Part shown: positions 51,500 to 62,180 of the stretch, in pieces | How positions within the stretch are numbered: the stretch's first letter is position 1 | Layout: the number at the start of each line of letters is the position of its first letter | Assembly (NCBI GenBank): GCA_021647205.1 | Contig: JAKIVD010000014.1 | Span: 1 to 64,000 of the forward strand | Length of the DNA: 64,000 nucleotides | DNA from: Bacteroidales bacterium | Lineage (GTDB): Bacteria; Bacteroidota; Bacteroidia; Bacteroidales; F082 | Direction: 5' to 3' | Made by a program: the position numbers and the translations under genes | Notes under the pieces: generated by a model | Databases searched by the model: none | Told to the model about the DNA's origin: nothing | Seen by the model: the letters and a program-made list of their open reading frames with translations, nothing else

Positions 51500-53245
51500 T
51501 TAGTAAACAATCACCGCTTCGTAAACTGTTTCGTTGCCGAGCAGGTCGGTCACCACCAGTTTAAAAGTATTTTCCCCTTTTCTGATGTACTCGTCGTAAT
51601 TATATGTCAACAGGTTTTTCTTGGGGTTGTATTCCATCAATATCCAGTGTCCGTTAAGTGTGCCACGATATGATTTAATGCCGGTTTGTTTTTCCCTGAT
51701 CCTGACTTTCAGCGAATGCTGTTTCGAAACATTTTTTCCCGGATAAAAATTAACGGTACTTATTTCGGGGGGAATTGTATCTGCCAACACCGCATATTTT
51801 CCAAGCAATCTTGATTTTGCCGTCAGTTTGTCGCCCTTCCATTTCGCGCCCATAAAATAATAAGCCTGGTCCGCATCTGGTGTGTAGGCAATGTACATCT
51901 TGTCTTTCAATTTGCCCGGAATACTGTCTGGCGTGATGGCAACCGAAAAATACTTTTGTGCCGGTGTGAACGGATTGTGCACCTCGAAGACGGGAGTGAA
52001 AGAAAACTCCTCCGCGGGCAGTGTTTTCAGCTGAAAGTAAAACGACCGGTAAAAAGTGTTGGCAGGGAAAGTCAGTGAAATATGAGGCGTGCTGATTTTA
52101 TTTTCGCGACTAAACCTGAAAAATGTCCCATTATTTTCAGCATGCCCCTTTTTGCTTTCTGCAGCCTGCCTTTCCTGCGATTCCACACGAAAAGAAAAAA
52201 CAGAACGGTTTTCATAAACGTCGCTTATTACATATTGAAAAAGGTGTGGCAGGCTGTCCGAAAAAGAATAAATCCCGTTGTTGTTTACCCCGCGGTAGTT
52301 GAACAGGCGGTTGTTGGTGTCAACCTGCGTCCGGATTAACCTTCGTTTTTTGCGTTTGTAGTACGGGTAATCGATCAGGCTGTTTAAGTAGCGGGTGGTG
52401 GCAAAGGACAACTTATCCATTTCCAGGCCAAATACCTTTTCTTCATCAAGCAGCAAATCCACGCTGAAGATACCGTTTTTGTTAGTGGCACCGTTCATCT
52501 GATCATAGGTCAGGATGCCGAGTGAGAACGGGCCAGAAATACTGATTTCCCTGTGCGGGGACAAAACATAATCTTTCCCTTTTTTTTCAACCGTAAAATA
52601 GGCGGTGTCATTCTTTCCGTTAATGAGCGTTAGCCCGCCAAGGGGGTAAACCGCCAGCAAGCTTATTCTAGGGCTGACCTGGTCTTTAATGGTAATGTTG
52701 TTAAAAAACAATGGGTTAAGCGGGTATTGTGTTGCTTCTTCCCTGATCTCGAAATGCAGGTGTGGTCCGTCGGAGCCACCGGTATTTCCCGAAAGTGCAA
52801 TGAGTTCACCTTTTTTTACTTTCAACTCGTTTTTTCCCGGGAAGGCTTCAACAGTATAGCTTTCTTTCTTGTATTGCAGATTGCGGACAAACTTCCGGAT
52901 GCTGTCGTTAAACTGTTTCAGGTGTCCGTAAACCGAAACAAACCCGGAGGGATGGGTCATGTAAATAACTTTCCCGTAACCACCCGTTGAAACCTTAATG
53001 CGGGAAACGTACCCGTCAGCGATGGCAAATACCTTTTCCCCTTCAGCCCCCTGAGTTTTAATGTCGATGCCGGCATGAAAATGGTTGGCGCGCAATTCCC
53101 CGAATGTCCCTGACAGTAAGAGCGGTATGTCAAGCGGAGAACGGAAATCAGCAGATGCGACATCGATTCTCTGCCCGACAAGGCGAAGGGTTGTGAAGAG
53201 AAAAACAACGAGATACAATATGCTGAGTTGCCGGGCTGTCATCAT
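51500..53245 (-). CDS. Secreted M23 (LytM-like) metallopeptidase
   Basis: 581 residues with a signal peptide (ARQLSILYLVVFLFTTLRLVG). A LytM-type zinc peptidase domain is at ~45-190: HFHAGIDIKTQG supplies the first His and Asp, YGHLKQF and HLHFEIREEA the later histidines. It would cut peptidoglycan cross-bridges in the periplasm or act on envelope proteins. The remaining ~390 residues are beta-rich and of unknown fold, with no LysM. Such Bacteroidota M23 proteins often have this long C-terminal part. The zinc ligands are intact, so it is probably active. Confidence 0.87.
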   Translation of the reverse strand: MMTARQLSILYLVVFLFTTLRLVGQRIDVASADFRSPLDIPLLLSGTFGELRANHFHAGIDIKTQGAEGEKVFAIADGYVSRIKVSTGGYGKVIYMTHPSGFVSVYGHLKQFNDSIRKFVRNLQYKKESYTVEAFPGKNELKVKKGELIALSGNTGGSDGPHLHFEIREEATQYPLNPLFFNNITIKDQVSPRISLLAVYPLGGLTLINGKNDTAYFTVEKKGKDYVLSPHREISISGPFSLGILTYDQMNGATNKNGIFSVDLLLDEEKVFGLEMDKLSFATTRYLNSLIDYPYYKRKKRRLIRTQVDTNNRLFNYRGVNNNGIYSFSDSLPHLFQYVISDVYENRSVFSFRVESQERQAAESKKGHAENNGTFFRFSRENKISTPHISLTFPANTFYRSFYFQLKTLPAEEFSFTPVFEVHNPFTPAQKYFSVAITPDSIPGKLKDKMYIAYTPDADQAYYFMGAKWKGDKLTAKSRLLGKYAVLADTIPPEISTVNFYPGKNVSKQHSLKVRIREKQTGIKSYRGTLNGHWILMEYNPKKNLLTYNYDEYIRKGENTFKLVVTDLLGNETVYEAVIVY

Positions 53246-53290
53246 TTACAGGAATAAATCAGGGTTGATGTTTTTGTCAGAATTAAGCCG

Positions 53291-53298
53291 CAAAGATA
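53291..53298 (-). promoter_or_regulatory. -7 element TATCTTTG for the M23 peptidase gene
   Basis: Exact consensus on the minus strand, 45 nt upstream of the first ATG. Confidence 0.45.
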
Positions 53299-53411
53299 GC
53301 AAATTGAATACCGGCGCTACTTTTGGACACGCGAAAAAGCCTCCCAGTTCCACTCTGCAAAAACCTGAATCAATATCCGTTCTAAAAAATCATTCGCAAT
53401 TGCTTTTTTCG

Positions 53412-53419
53412 TAGATTTG
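53412..53419 (+). promoter_or_regulatory. -7 element TAGATTTG for the DUF5011-like lipoprotein operon
   Basis: Exact TAnnTTTG, 26 nt upstream of the ATG at 53446. It would also serve the diacylglycerol-kinase-like and SUI1 genes that follow closely. Confidence 0.5.
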
Positions 53420-53445
53420 CCTCTGCAAAGAATAAGCTGCTGACA

Positions 53446-53790
53446 ATGAATAAACAAGCTTTCGTTTTTTTACTGGTTGTTTCATTCTTTCTTGCACCGG
53501 GATGCAAGAAAGATGACAATCCTGACAAGAGCAAACCTTTCATCGTGCTAAAAGGGGCCAATCCCTTGACCTGGAACCAGGGCGATTCACCTTATACCGA
53601 TCCGGGAGCAGAGGCCTGGGACATTAACGAAAACAACGACACCATTAGCATTACCGACAGACTTACCGTTACAGGGAATGTTGACGTAAATACTGCCGGG
53701 GATTACAATCTGAAATTCAATGTCAGCGATGCAGCGGGCAACAGCGCCGATGAAAAAACCAGGCTTGTTGAAGTGAGGCTCACAAAATGA
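53446..53790 (+). CDS. Lipoprotein with DUF5011/Ig-like domain
   Basis: 114 residues with a lipoprotein signal (VFLLVVSFFLAPGC, Cys20). One immunoglobulin-like DUF5011 domain follows, with GDSPYTDPGAEAWDINENND and VDVNTAGDYNLKFNVSDAAG, the usual stabilising motifs. These domains occur as single modules or within adhesins. A single small lipoprotein such as this is probably a surface or periplasmic structural factor. The next gene starts 8 bp after its stop. Confidence 0.85.
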   Translation: MNKQAFVFLLVVSFFLAPGCKKDDNPDKSKPFIVLKGANPLTWNQGDSPYTDPGAEAWDINENNDTISITDRLTVTGNVDVNTAGDYNLKFNVSDAAGNSADEKTRLVEVRLTK

Positions 53791-53797
53791 GTGGGGG

Positions 53798-54745
53798 ATG
53801 CAGTTGGGTGCAAAGACAGTGGTGGCAGTAAATGCTGATGTTTCCGGGAAGGCTGTACAGGCCAAGAGAAAAAAAATCCTTTTTATAGTCAACCCGTTTT
53901 CAGGAAAAAAAACGAAACCGGATATTTCTAAGATAATCCGCTCGCATATTGACCACGAAAAATTCGAGCCCGAAATCTTCTTGACCAAAAAAGCCGGGCA
54001 TGCCCGGCACTTAAGCCGGCAAGCAGTTGATGCCGGTGTTGCTGTTGTTGTTGCCGTTGGCGGCGATGGCACCATCAACGAAGTGGCCTCACAACTGATT
54101 CACTCCGAAACCGTATTGGGAATTGTTCCGCAGGGCTCGGGCAACGGGCTGGCAAGGCATCTCGGTATTCCGTTGTCGGCTGTGAAAGCTGTTCAGCTTA
54201 TTAACAAGGCAAGGACAACAACTATTGACACGGCAGCAGTCAATAATGTACCCTTTGTAAGCATTGCCGGCATCGGGTTCGACGCACTGGTGGCCCGGAA
54301 GTTTTCTAAAAACACGAAAAGGGGGTTCTTTTCTTATCTGCACATCATCACCAAAGAATACCGCAACTACAAACCCAAAAAATACGAACTGCTGTTTGAC
54401 GACGGAAAGCAGTTAAAGCTAAAGGCTTTCTTTATCAGTTTTGCCAACTCCAACCAATTTGGTTACAATACGTCCATTGCGCCCCTGGCAAAACTGGATG
54501 ATGGGCTGCTGGATGTTTGCATTGTGCAAAAACCACGTATCTTTGACGTGCCGCTGCTTGCCAATCTCTTATTTTTAAAACAAATTCATAAGTCGTCCCT
54601 GGTAACAATTATCCCTGCAAACCAGGTTATTGTAAAACGGAGTAAACGGGCAGTTAACCTTGATGGTGAAACCGTAAAACTGAAAAAAGAATTGACAATT
54701 AAAGTGAACCCATTGTCGCTGAAAATATTAATCCCCGAAAAATGA
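53798..54745 (+). CDS. Diacylglycerol/lipid kinase (DagK/YegS family)
   Basis: 315 residues with the family's ATP-binding motif VVVAVGGDGTINEVA, preceded by KILFIVNPFSGKKT, and PQGSGNGLARHLGIP. The C-terminal half (LAKLDDGLLDVCIVQKP, RAVNLDGETV) fits lipid kinases of the YegS/DgkB type. It phosphorylates diacylglycerol or a related lipid at the membrane. ATGA overlap with the next gene implies translational coupling. Start chosen as the first ATG after the upstream stop; ~25 residues precede the first motif, so a later start is possible. Confidence 0.9.
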   Translation: MQLGAKTVVAVNADVSGKAVQAKRKKILFIVNPFSGKKTKPDISKIIRSHIDHEKFEPEIFLTKKAGHARHLSRQAVDAGVAVVVAVGGDGTINEVASQLIHSETVLGIVPQGSGNGLARHLGIPLSAVKAVQLINKARTTTIDTAAVNNVPFVSIAGIGFDALVARKFSKNTKRGFFSYLHIITKEYRNYKPKKYELLFDDGKQLKLKAFFISFANSNQFGYNTSIAPLAKLDDGLLDVCIVQKPRIFDVPLLANLLFLKQIHKSSLVTIIPANQVIVKRSKRAVNLDGETVKLKKELTIKVNPLSLKILIPEK

Positions 54746-55074
54746 CAGCAAAAAACAGACTGGTTTATTCCACAAACCCCGATTTCGTACCTTATGATAA
54801 CACAGAAGATAAAGTTGAGACCCTTCTTCCTTCATCGCAAACATTGTACATTAGCCGCGACAAAAAGCAGCGGAAAGGAAAGCAGGTGACGCTGGTTGAG
54901 GGATTTGCCGGGACATCCGCTGACCTGGCAGCATTGGGAAAAATGCTAAAATCCAAATGCGGGGCCGGCGGTTCGGTGAAGGAGGGAGTGATACTGGTTC
55001 AGGGCGATTTTAGGGAAAAAATCAAAGAAATACTCGAGCGCCTTGGCTACAAATGTAAATTGAAAGGGGGGTGA
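54742..55074 (+). CDS. SUI1/YciH-family translation factor
   Basis: 110 residues. The C-terminal half has the SUI1 fold: KKQRKGKQVTLVEGF, LAALGKMLKSKCGAGGSVKE and ILVQGDFREKIKEILERLG. It resembles bacterial YciH, a homologue of eukaryotic eIF1 thought to influence start-codon choice or ribosome stress responses. The N-terminal ~35 residues are a short flexible tail. It overlaps the lipid kinase gene by 4 bp. Confidence 0.9.
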   Translation: MTAKNRLVYSTNPDFVPYDNTEDKVETLLPSSQTLYISRDKKQRKGKQVTLVEGFAGTSADLAALGKMLKSKCGAGGSVKEGVILVQGDFREKIKEILERLGYKCKLKGG

Positions 55075-55077
55075 GGG

Positions 55078-55104
55078 TTGGAAGTTTAAAAGTTTAAAAG
55101 TTGA
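55078..55104. repeat. Short heptamer-type array AAGTTTAAA
   Basis: About three AGTTTAAA/AGTTGAA units just upstream of the C1 peptidase start. It reads in the coding direction, unlike the arrays upstream of minus-strand genes. Confidence 0.7.
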
Positions 55105-55109
55105 ATGTT

Positions 55110-56510
55110 ATGAAAAAAGTTTTAGCAACAATCTGTGTGATTTTCTTACATCTACCATGGCAGTTAAATGCGCAGGAATTACAAGGAAGCCTGGATGATC
55201 AAACCATTCAGCAGCTCAGGGAAAGTTTTATACAAAGCCCCGAAAACACGGCATTGATGAATGCGGTTTCCCACAACGATATTAAGAAACTGGCGGTCAG
55301 CAGGGAGAACGATGGTAAAGTCAACCATTATTTTTCCAACCGTGTTGAGGTCAGCGGCATTACAAACCAAAAAAAATCAGGGCGGTGTTGGCTGTACACC
55401 GGTTTAAATACTTTGAGGCCTCTGGTTCAGAAAAAATACGCGCTCAATGAATTTGAGTTTTCCCAAACCTACAATTTCTTTTGGGATCAGCTCGAAAAAG
55501 CCAACCTGTTTTTAGAGATTGCCATGGCGACAGCAGACAAGCCGCTGGACGACCGCAAGGTGGAGTGGTTGTTTAAAAACCCGATTGGCGATGGGGGGCA
55601 GTGGACCACTTTTGCCGACATTGTCAATAAGTACGGACTGGTTCCGGCTTCGGCCATGCCCAATACCTTTCAGAGTGAAAACACAGCCACCATGTCGCGG
55701 TTGCTGCGCCGGAAACTCAGGGAACAGGGCTTGGAAATCAGGCTTGTGGCACATTCGAGAATGAGTGAGCAAGCCAAGCTGATCAGGAAAAACCAAATGC
55801 TGGCAGAAATATACCGGATACTGGCATTGAGCCTTGGAGAACCCCCGGAACAATTTTCGTGGCAATACAAAAACAAGGACGGGGAGATTAGCGAAGCTGT
55901 CGCCTTCACCCCTAAGCAGTTCTACGATGAAATCATCGGCGTCGACCTGAACGATTATGTTATGCTGATGGATGATCCGGTAAAGAAATACGATCGATTG
56001 TACGAAGTTGAGTTTGACCGCAACCTGGTGGAAGGTGCCAATTGGCGGTACATAAACCTGCCCGTTGAAAAAATTAAGGAATTTGCAAAGAAATCCATCC
56101 TGGCCAATGAAGCCATGTATTTTTCCTGCGATGTGGGCAAACAACTGAACGTCCAACACGGAACCCTTGATGTGAACAATTACGACTACGACGAGTTGTT
56201 TGGCCTGACTTTCGGGATGGACAAAAAAGCCCGCATCAGGACGTATGAAAGCGGATCGACCCACGGTATGGCGTTGGTAGCAGTAAACATCCTGCCAGAT
56301 GGCAGTGTGGACAAATGGCAGCTCGAAAACAGTTGGGGGGCCGATAAAGGCGACAAAGGATACCTGACCATGACCGACCAGTGGTTCGACGAATACATGT
56401 TCCGCCTGGTCATCAATAAAAATTATATGGATGCCGAAACCCTGAAAATACTGGAACAGGATGCTGTTTTGCTCCCTCCCTGGGATCCGATGTTTGCCGA
56501 TGAAGAATAA
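55110..56510 (+). CDS. Secreted C1-family cysteine peptidase (PepC/bleomycin hydrolase-like)
   Basis: 466 residues of the papain-like C1B family. The signal peptide (KKVLATICVIFLHLPWQLNA) sends it to the periplasm, whereas classic PepC is cytosolic. The catalytic set is complete: Gln87 and Cys93 in NQKKSGRCWLYTGLN, His in STHGMALVAVNI and Asn in LENSWGADKGDKGYL. It is an aminopeptidase acting on short peptides. ATG 55110 is preferred over an upstream TTG (55101) because the signal peptide begins there. Confidence 0.92.
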   Translation: MKKVLATICVIFLHLPWQLNAQELQGSLDDQTIQQLRESFIQSPENTALMNAVSHNDIKKLAVSRENDGKVNHYFSNRVEVSGITNQKKSGRCWLYTGLNTLRPLVQKKYALNEFEFSQTYNFFWDQLEKANLFLEIAMATADKPLDDRKVEWLFKNPIGDGGQWTTFADIVNKYGLVPASAMPNTFQSENTATMSRLLRRKLREQGLEIRLVAHSRMSEQAKLIRKNQMLAEIYRILALSLGEPPEQFSWQYKNKDGEISEAVAFTPKQFYDEIIGVDLNDYVMLMDDPVKKYDRLYEVEFDRNLVEGANWRYINLPVEKIKEFAKKSILANEAMYFSCDVGKQLNVQHGTLDVNNYDYDELFGLTFGMDKKARIRTYESGSTHGMALVAVNILPDGSVDKWQLENSWGADKGDKGYLTMTDQWFDEYMFRLVINKNYMDAETLKILEQDAVLLPPWDPMFADEE

Positions 56511-56681
56511 TAATTTTGCCACCGAACTTCTTCAGGTCCCGAAACATGATGAAGCTCAGCGGCTCACATTTTAAACCCGTGAAACCAATATGACAAAGAC
56601 TACTGGCTCCCCGGCAGGCAAACAAGGGAATGATTGCTGTTATCTCCGCGTTATTGCATCTATGCGGGAAAATGTAAACAC

Positions 56682-57266
56682 ATGAAAATATTCTCAAGTC
56701 AATATTGGAACCAGAGATACCTTGCTGAACAAACAGGCTGGGACATCGGGGATGTTTCCACACCGCTGAAGGCTTACTTTGATCAGCTGACCGACAATAA
56801 ACTGCGCATTCTTGTTCCGGGCGCCGGAAATGCCTGGGAGGTGGAATATTTATTCAACAAGGGTTTTCAGCACACATTCTTACTTGACTTTGCCGGGCAG
56901 GGCATCGCCAATTTCAGGAGACGCTGTCCCGTATTTCCTGAAACCAATATTATTAAAGATGACTTTTTCAGACATCAGGGAAATTATGATTTGGTGGTGG
57001 AACAAACTTTTTTCAGTTCGATTCCCCCGCAAATGCGACCGGCCTATGCCGGAAAAGTCCACCAATTGTTGAAACCCGGCGGTAAACTGGTGGGCTTGCT
57101 GTTCAATACTGAATTTGGTTTTGAAGGCCCTCCTTTTGGTGGGACGGAACAGGAATACAGGGATTTATTCGCTGGTTTTTTCGGGTTTGAGGCATTCAAA
57201 ACTGCCTACAATTCAATCAAACCCAGGCAGGGCAGAGAATTATTTTTATTGTTGAGAAAATCTTAG
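56682..57266 (+). CDS. Thiopurine S-methyltransferase-like SAM methyltransferase
   Basis: 194 residues. MKIFSSQYWNQRYLAEQTGWDIG is the TPMT-type N-terminus that closes over the substrate. The SAM motif ILVPGAGNAWEVEYLFNKG follows. DDFFRHQGNYDLVVEQTFF and LKPGGKLVGLLFNTEF are the later strands. Substrates in bacteria include selenium, tellurium and sulfur anions or small thiols. Given the selenium locus 50 kb away, a selenite/selenol methylation role is possible but not shown. The ATG at 56682 gives the family N-terminus. Confidence 0.85.
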   Translation: MKIFSSQYWNQRYLAEQTGWDIGDVSTPLKAYFDQLTDNKLRILVPGAGNAWEVEYLFNKGFQHTFLLDFAGQGIANFRRRCPVFPETNIIKDDFFRHQGNYDLVVEQTFFSSIPPQMRPAYAGKVHQLLKPGGKLVGLLFNTEFGFEGPPFGGTEQEYRDLFAGFFGFEAFKTAYNSIKPRQGRELFLLLRKS

Positions 57267-57330
57267 GCTGCCCAACCGAAATTATTTTTATCTTAGCCTC
57301 TCAGGTATTTTCATAAAAAACACAAATACG

Positions 57331-58035
57331 ATGAGCCAAAATATCATTCAAACCGTAGGGACAATCACGAAAAAAGAAACACTCACTTCAGTAGAAAACG
57401 AAATGTATTGCAACAGCCTGGTGCTCGAATCGCGACAACCTTTTCCGGGTTATCACGGATCAACGGTTCCTGACTCACTGGAACCTGAATCACTCTTTGC
57501 CATTACCACCGGAAAGTTTAACGATGAGTTTATCATCCGTGCTGTTCGCGACATCAAAAAAGGACTGGATTACAATTTTTCTGCCACACCCGGTACCATT
57601 CAGTTTCAAAACGGGCTGGCTGAGGTAATTCGGTTTAAGTATTTGCCTTACGCCAAAGTCGGGGAAGTAATCAATAAGTTCACGGCGAAAGGCCTGGCAT
57701 TTAAAAAAGGCCGGAAGATTCAGCCTTATGCAAGTATCATCAAGATCAGAAAATTCTTTCAGGTTGAAAATATTGCACCGAGGCTGTACCGCGATATTGT
57801 TGATGAGAAAACTTTTTATCTGCAGATACCACTGCTCTTGGATTGGGATGAGTTTGAAAGAATGACCCTCGACATAAAATACAACATTGATAACCCTAAT
57901 TTCGATGCTGCGCTGACAAGCGTTTACTACGAAAAAGGAATCATGGACCTGGTACGTATTTATGATGCCGAAACCAATCAGGAAAAACTGAATTTTATAC
58001 TCGAAAAATACCTCGAAGCCATCAGGAGGCTTTAA
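57331..58035 (+). CDS. Conserved-looking cytoplasmic protein of unknown function
   Basis: 234 residues with no signal peptide or membrane segment. Two related halves are suggested: NEMYCNSLVLESRQPFPGYH and PESLFAITTGKFNDEFIIRAV early, and KTFYLQIPLLLDWDEFERMTL and DLVRIYDAETNQEKLNFILEKYLEAI later. Mixed alpha/beta composition with a helix-rich end. I do not recognise the family. It is preceded by a TATCTTAG sequence (near the -7 consensus), so it may have its own promoter. The following MscS gene is 80 bp downstream on the same strand. Confidence 0.7.
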   Translation: MSQNIIQTVGTITKKETLTSVENEMYCNSLVLESRQPFPGYHGSTVPDSLEPESLFAITTGKFNDEFIIRAVRDIKKGLDYNFSATPGTIQFQNGLAEVIRFKYLPYAKVGEVINKFTAKGLAFKKGRKIQPYASIIKIRKFFQVENIAPRLYRDIVDEKTFYLQIPLLLDWDEFERMTLDIKYNIDNPNFDAALTSVYYEKGIMDLVRIYDAETNQEKLNFILEKYLEAIRRL

Positions 58036-58115
58036 CGCCCTGGCCCCTGCGGCTTGACCAGGCTATTGCAGGCATGGAAAAATGACGGAAAGTATTCAAA
58101 TAATTTTTTGAAAAT

Positions 58116-59387
58116 ATGGAGCAGTATGTGCAACAGTTGAAGGACTTCCTGACCGAATGGCTGGGTAAAACGGGCATTTCTGATACATTGGCCACTTATT
58201 CCGGTGAATTCATTACGCTGATACTGCTTGTTCTTGCTGCCTATATTGGCTACGTTGTTTCATGGAAACTGATGCGGAAGATATTGCTTCCCTTATTCCA
58301 GCGCTCTAAGAACCAATTTGACGACCTGCTTGTTAAGCACAGTTTTTTCCGCAGGATTTCATATCTGGTCCCCGCCCTGATCCTTTATTATTTTATTGAT
58401 GATGCCCTGTTCAGCCAGAAAATTGTTACTACTTTTATTGAAAGGCTGCTTGAGGTATTCTTTGTTTTTAACATTGTACTGGTTCTCGACAGTGTCTTGT
58501 CAACTGTTAACGATTTTTATTCCCGTTTTGATTTTGCGAAAGACCATCCCATCAAAGGCTTGATTCAAATCTTAAAGATTGTTCTTTACCTTGTTGCCGG
58601 GATGATAGTCATCGGAGTGCTTTTCGATCGTGACATTTCGACCCTTGCCCTCAGCCTGGGAACCATGTCGGCAGTCATCATGCTGATTTTTAAAGACCCG
58701 ATTCTTGGTTTTGTCGGCGGATTGCAATTGATTTTCAACAAAATGCTTTCCATCGGCGACTGGATTACCGTCCCGAAATATGGTGCTGACGGAACGGTAC
58801 TGGAGTTAAACCTGACGACGGTAAAAGTGCAGAACTGGGACAAAACAATTGTTACCCTCCCTACCTACAGCCTCATCACCGATTCGTTTCAGAACTGGCG
58901 TGGAATGGAAGATTCAGGGGGGCGGAGGATCAAAAGGTCCATTAACATTGATATGGACAGCATCGGGTTTTGCTCGCAGGAAATGCTCAACAGGTTTCGG
59001 AAAATCCATGTGCTGAGAACCTACATTGATGAAACGGAGAAGCTTGTTAACGACTACAATGAGAAGCATAAAATTGATCCTTCGGTGCTTGTCAACGGGC
59101 GCCGACAGACCAATATTGGTGTTTTTCGGGCTTATTTAAAAGCGTATCTTCACAACCGCACGGATATTCATGACGACATGACCTTTCTGGTCAGACAATT
59201 GCAGCCGTCCGAGAAAGGCTTGCCTGTTCAGATTTATGTATTTGCCAAAACTATTGAATGGGCTGAATACGAGGATGTCCAGGCCGATATCTTCGATCAC
59301 ATCCTTGCTGTCATCCCTCAATTCGGGTTGAAAGTATACCAGTTTCCCAAAAGCGGTGATTTTGCCGGGATGTCCGCTAAAGGCTAA
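58116..59387 (+). CDS. MscS-family mechanosensitive ion channel
   Basis: 423 residues. N-terminal helices (FITLILLVLAAYIGYVVSW, ISYLVPALILYYFID, VVFVFNIVLVLDSVL-like, VLYLVAGMIVIGVLF) lead to the pore-lining helix near LALSLGTMSAVIMLIFKDP. The beta domain follows (GFVGGLQLIFNKMLSIGDW, GADGTVLELNLTTVKVQNWDK, LPTYSLITDSFQNW). It is the size of the YbdG/MscM type, which opens under membrane tension and releases solutes on osmotic downshock. Confidence 0.92.
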   Translation: MEQYVQQLKDFLTEWLGKTGISDTLATYSGEFITLILLVLAAYIGYVVSWKLMRKILLPLFQRSKNQFDDLLVKHSFFRRISYLVPALILYYFIDDALFSQKIVTTFIERLLEVFFVFNIVLVLDSVLSTVNDFYSRFDFAKDHPIKGLIQILKIVLYLVAGMIVIGVLFDRDISTLALSLGTMSAVIMLIFKDPILGFVGGLQLIFNKMLSIGDWITVPKYGADGTVLELNLTTVKVQNWDKTIVTLPTYSLITDSFQNWRGMEDSGGRRIKRSINIDMDSIGFCSQEMLNRFRKIHVLRTYIDETEKLVNDYNEKHKIDPSVLVNGRRQTNIGVFRAYLKAYLHNRTDIHDDMTFLVRQLQPSEKGLPVQIYVFAKTIEWAEYEDVQADIFDHILAVIPQFGLKVYQFPKSGDFAGMSAKG

Positions 59388-59407
59388 AACCACCCCGGAT
59401 GAGTTGC

Positions 59408-60070
59408 TCAGGTGAAAGTTCCGGCCATGATTGCCGGTAATTTACCTTCATCCCTCAACAGCCTGACCACGCCATGCCCGCCTCCTGTAGATTTATACAC
59501 CTTGACACCGGGAATGTCCTCAATGTGAGAAGTGTGCACATTATCCAGCTTGTCTGTGTCCGACACAAAAATTGAAATTTTGTTTCTTGTGCCTGAATTT
59601 AATAAAAGAGGCTTAAGGTTCCAGACTTTCCGTTTAAAAAAGCTTTTCATGTAAATATTAAAAATCTGTTTTCTCCATCGGGCATCTCTGTGCCTGAGGC
59701 GCAAAAGAGGAGAAATAAATGTTTGTGGTGCAAAAGCAATCACCTCACCTTCGCCAATTAAGCAGGAAAATAGTATTGCTGCAAATCCTCCCATTGAATT
59801 TCCCACGAAGAATACTTTGCCTGGCTTTATTTTTTCAACCTGGCCTTTAATATAGGATGCCGTTGAATAAACATCTTCACTTATTCCGGGTAAGCCAACC
59901 TGATACCAGCACTGCTGAAAATCACGGATGAATATCTTGTGTTCGTTAATTATTTTTGACGCGTTATAAAACTCAAATTGTGGCATTTCAATTCCAGCAG
60001 CAATACCTCCGAAGAAGATGTAAAGGTTTGTGCCTTCCGGTGATAATTGAATTTCTATTGGTTTTTTCAT
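59408..60070 (-). CDS. Alpha/beta hydrolase
   Basis: 220 residues. The nucleophile elbow is GNSMGG after VFFVGN. The acid is in SIFVSDTDKLD and the His in TGGGHGVVRLL, so the catalytic triad is complete. No signal peptide. This is a general esterase/lipase-type fold with unknown substrate. It converges with the MscS gene, 20 bp apart. Confidence 0.8.
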   Translation of the reverse strand: MKKPIEIQLSPEGTNLYIFFGGIAAGIEMPQFEFYNASKIINEHKIFIRDFQQCWYQVGLPGISEDVYSTASYIKGQVEKIKPGKVFFVGNSMGGFAAILFSCLIGEGEVIAFAPQTFISPLLRLRHRDARWRKQIFNIYMKSFFKRKVWNLKPLLLNSGTRNKISIFVSDTDKLDNVHTSHIEDIPGVKVYKSTGGGHGVVRLLRDEGKLPAIMAGTFT

Positions 60071-62067
<1,997 letters not shown>

Positions 62068-62180
62068 AAAAAGCAGCAGGCAGAATACAAGCCGGAGTTA
62101 ATAACGAGACAAATTGTCAAATGCTCCCGGGCTTTATTGACGCATTAAAAAAAACCATCAAACAATAAATCCTTGAAAGA

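Noticed and set aside
55512-56522. Open frame of 336 codons on the minus strand
   Set aside because: Antisense to the C1 peptidase with its complete catalytic set.
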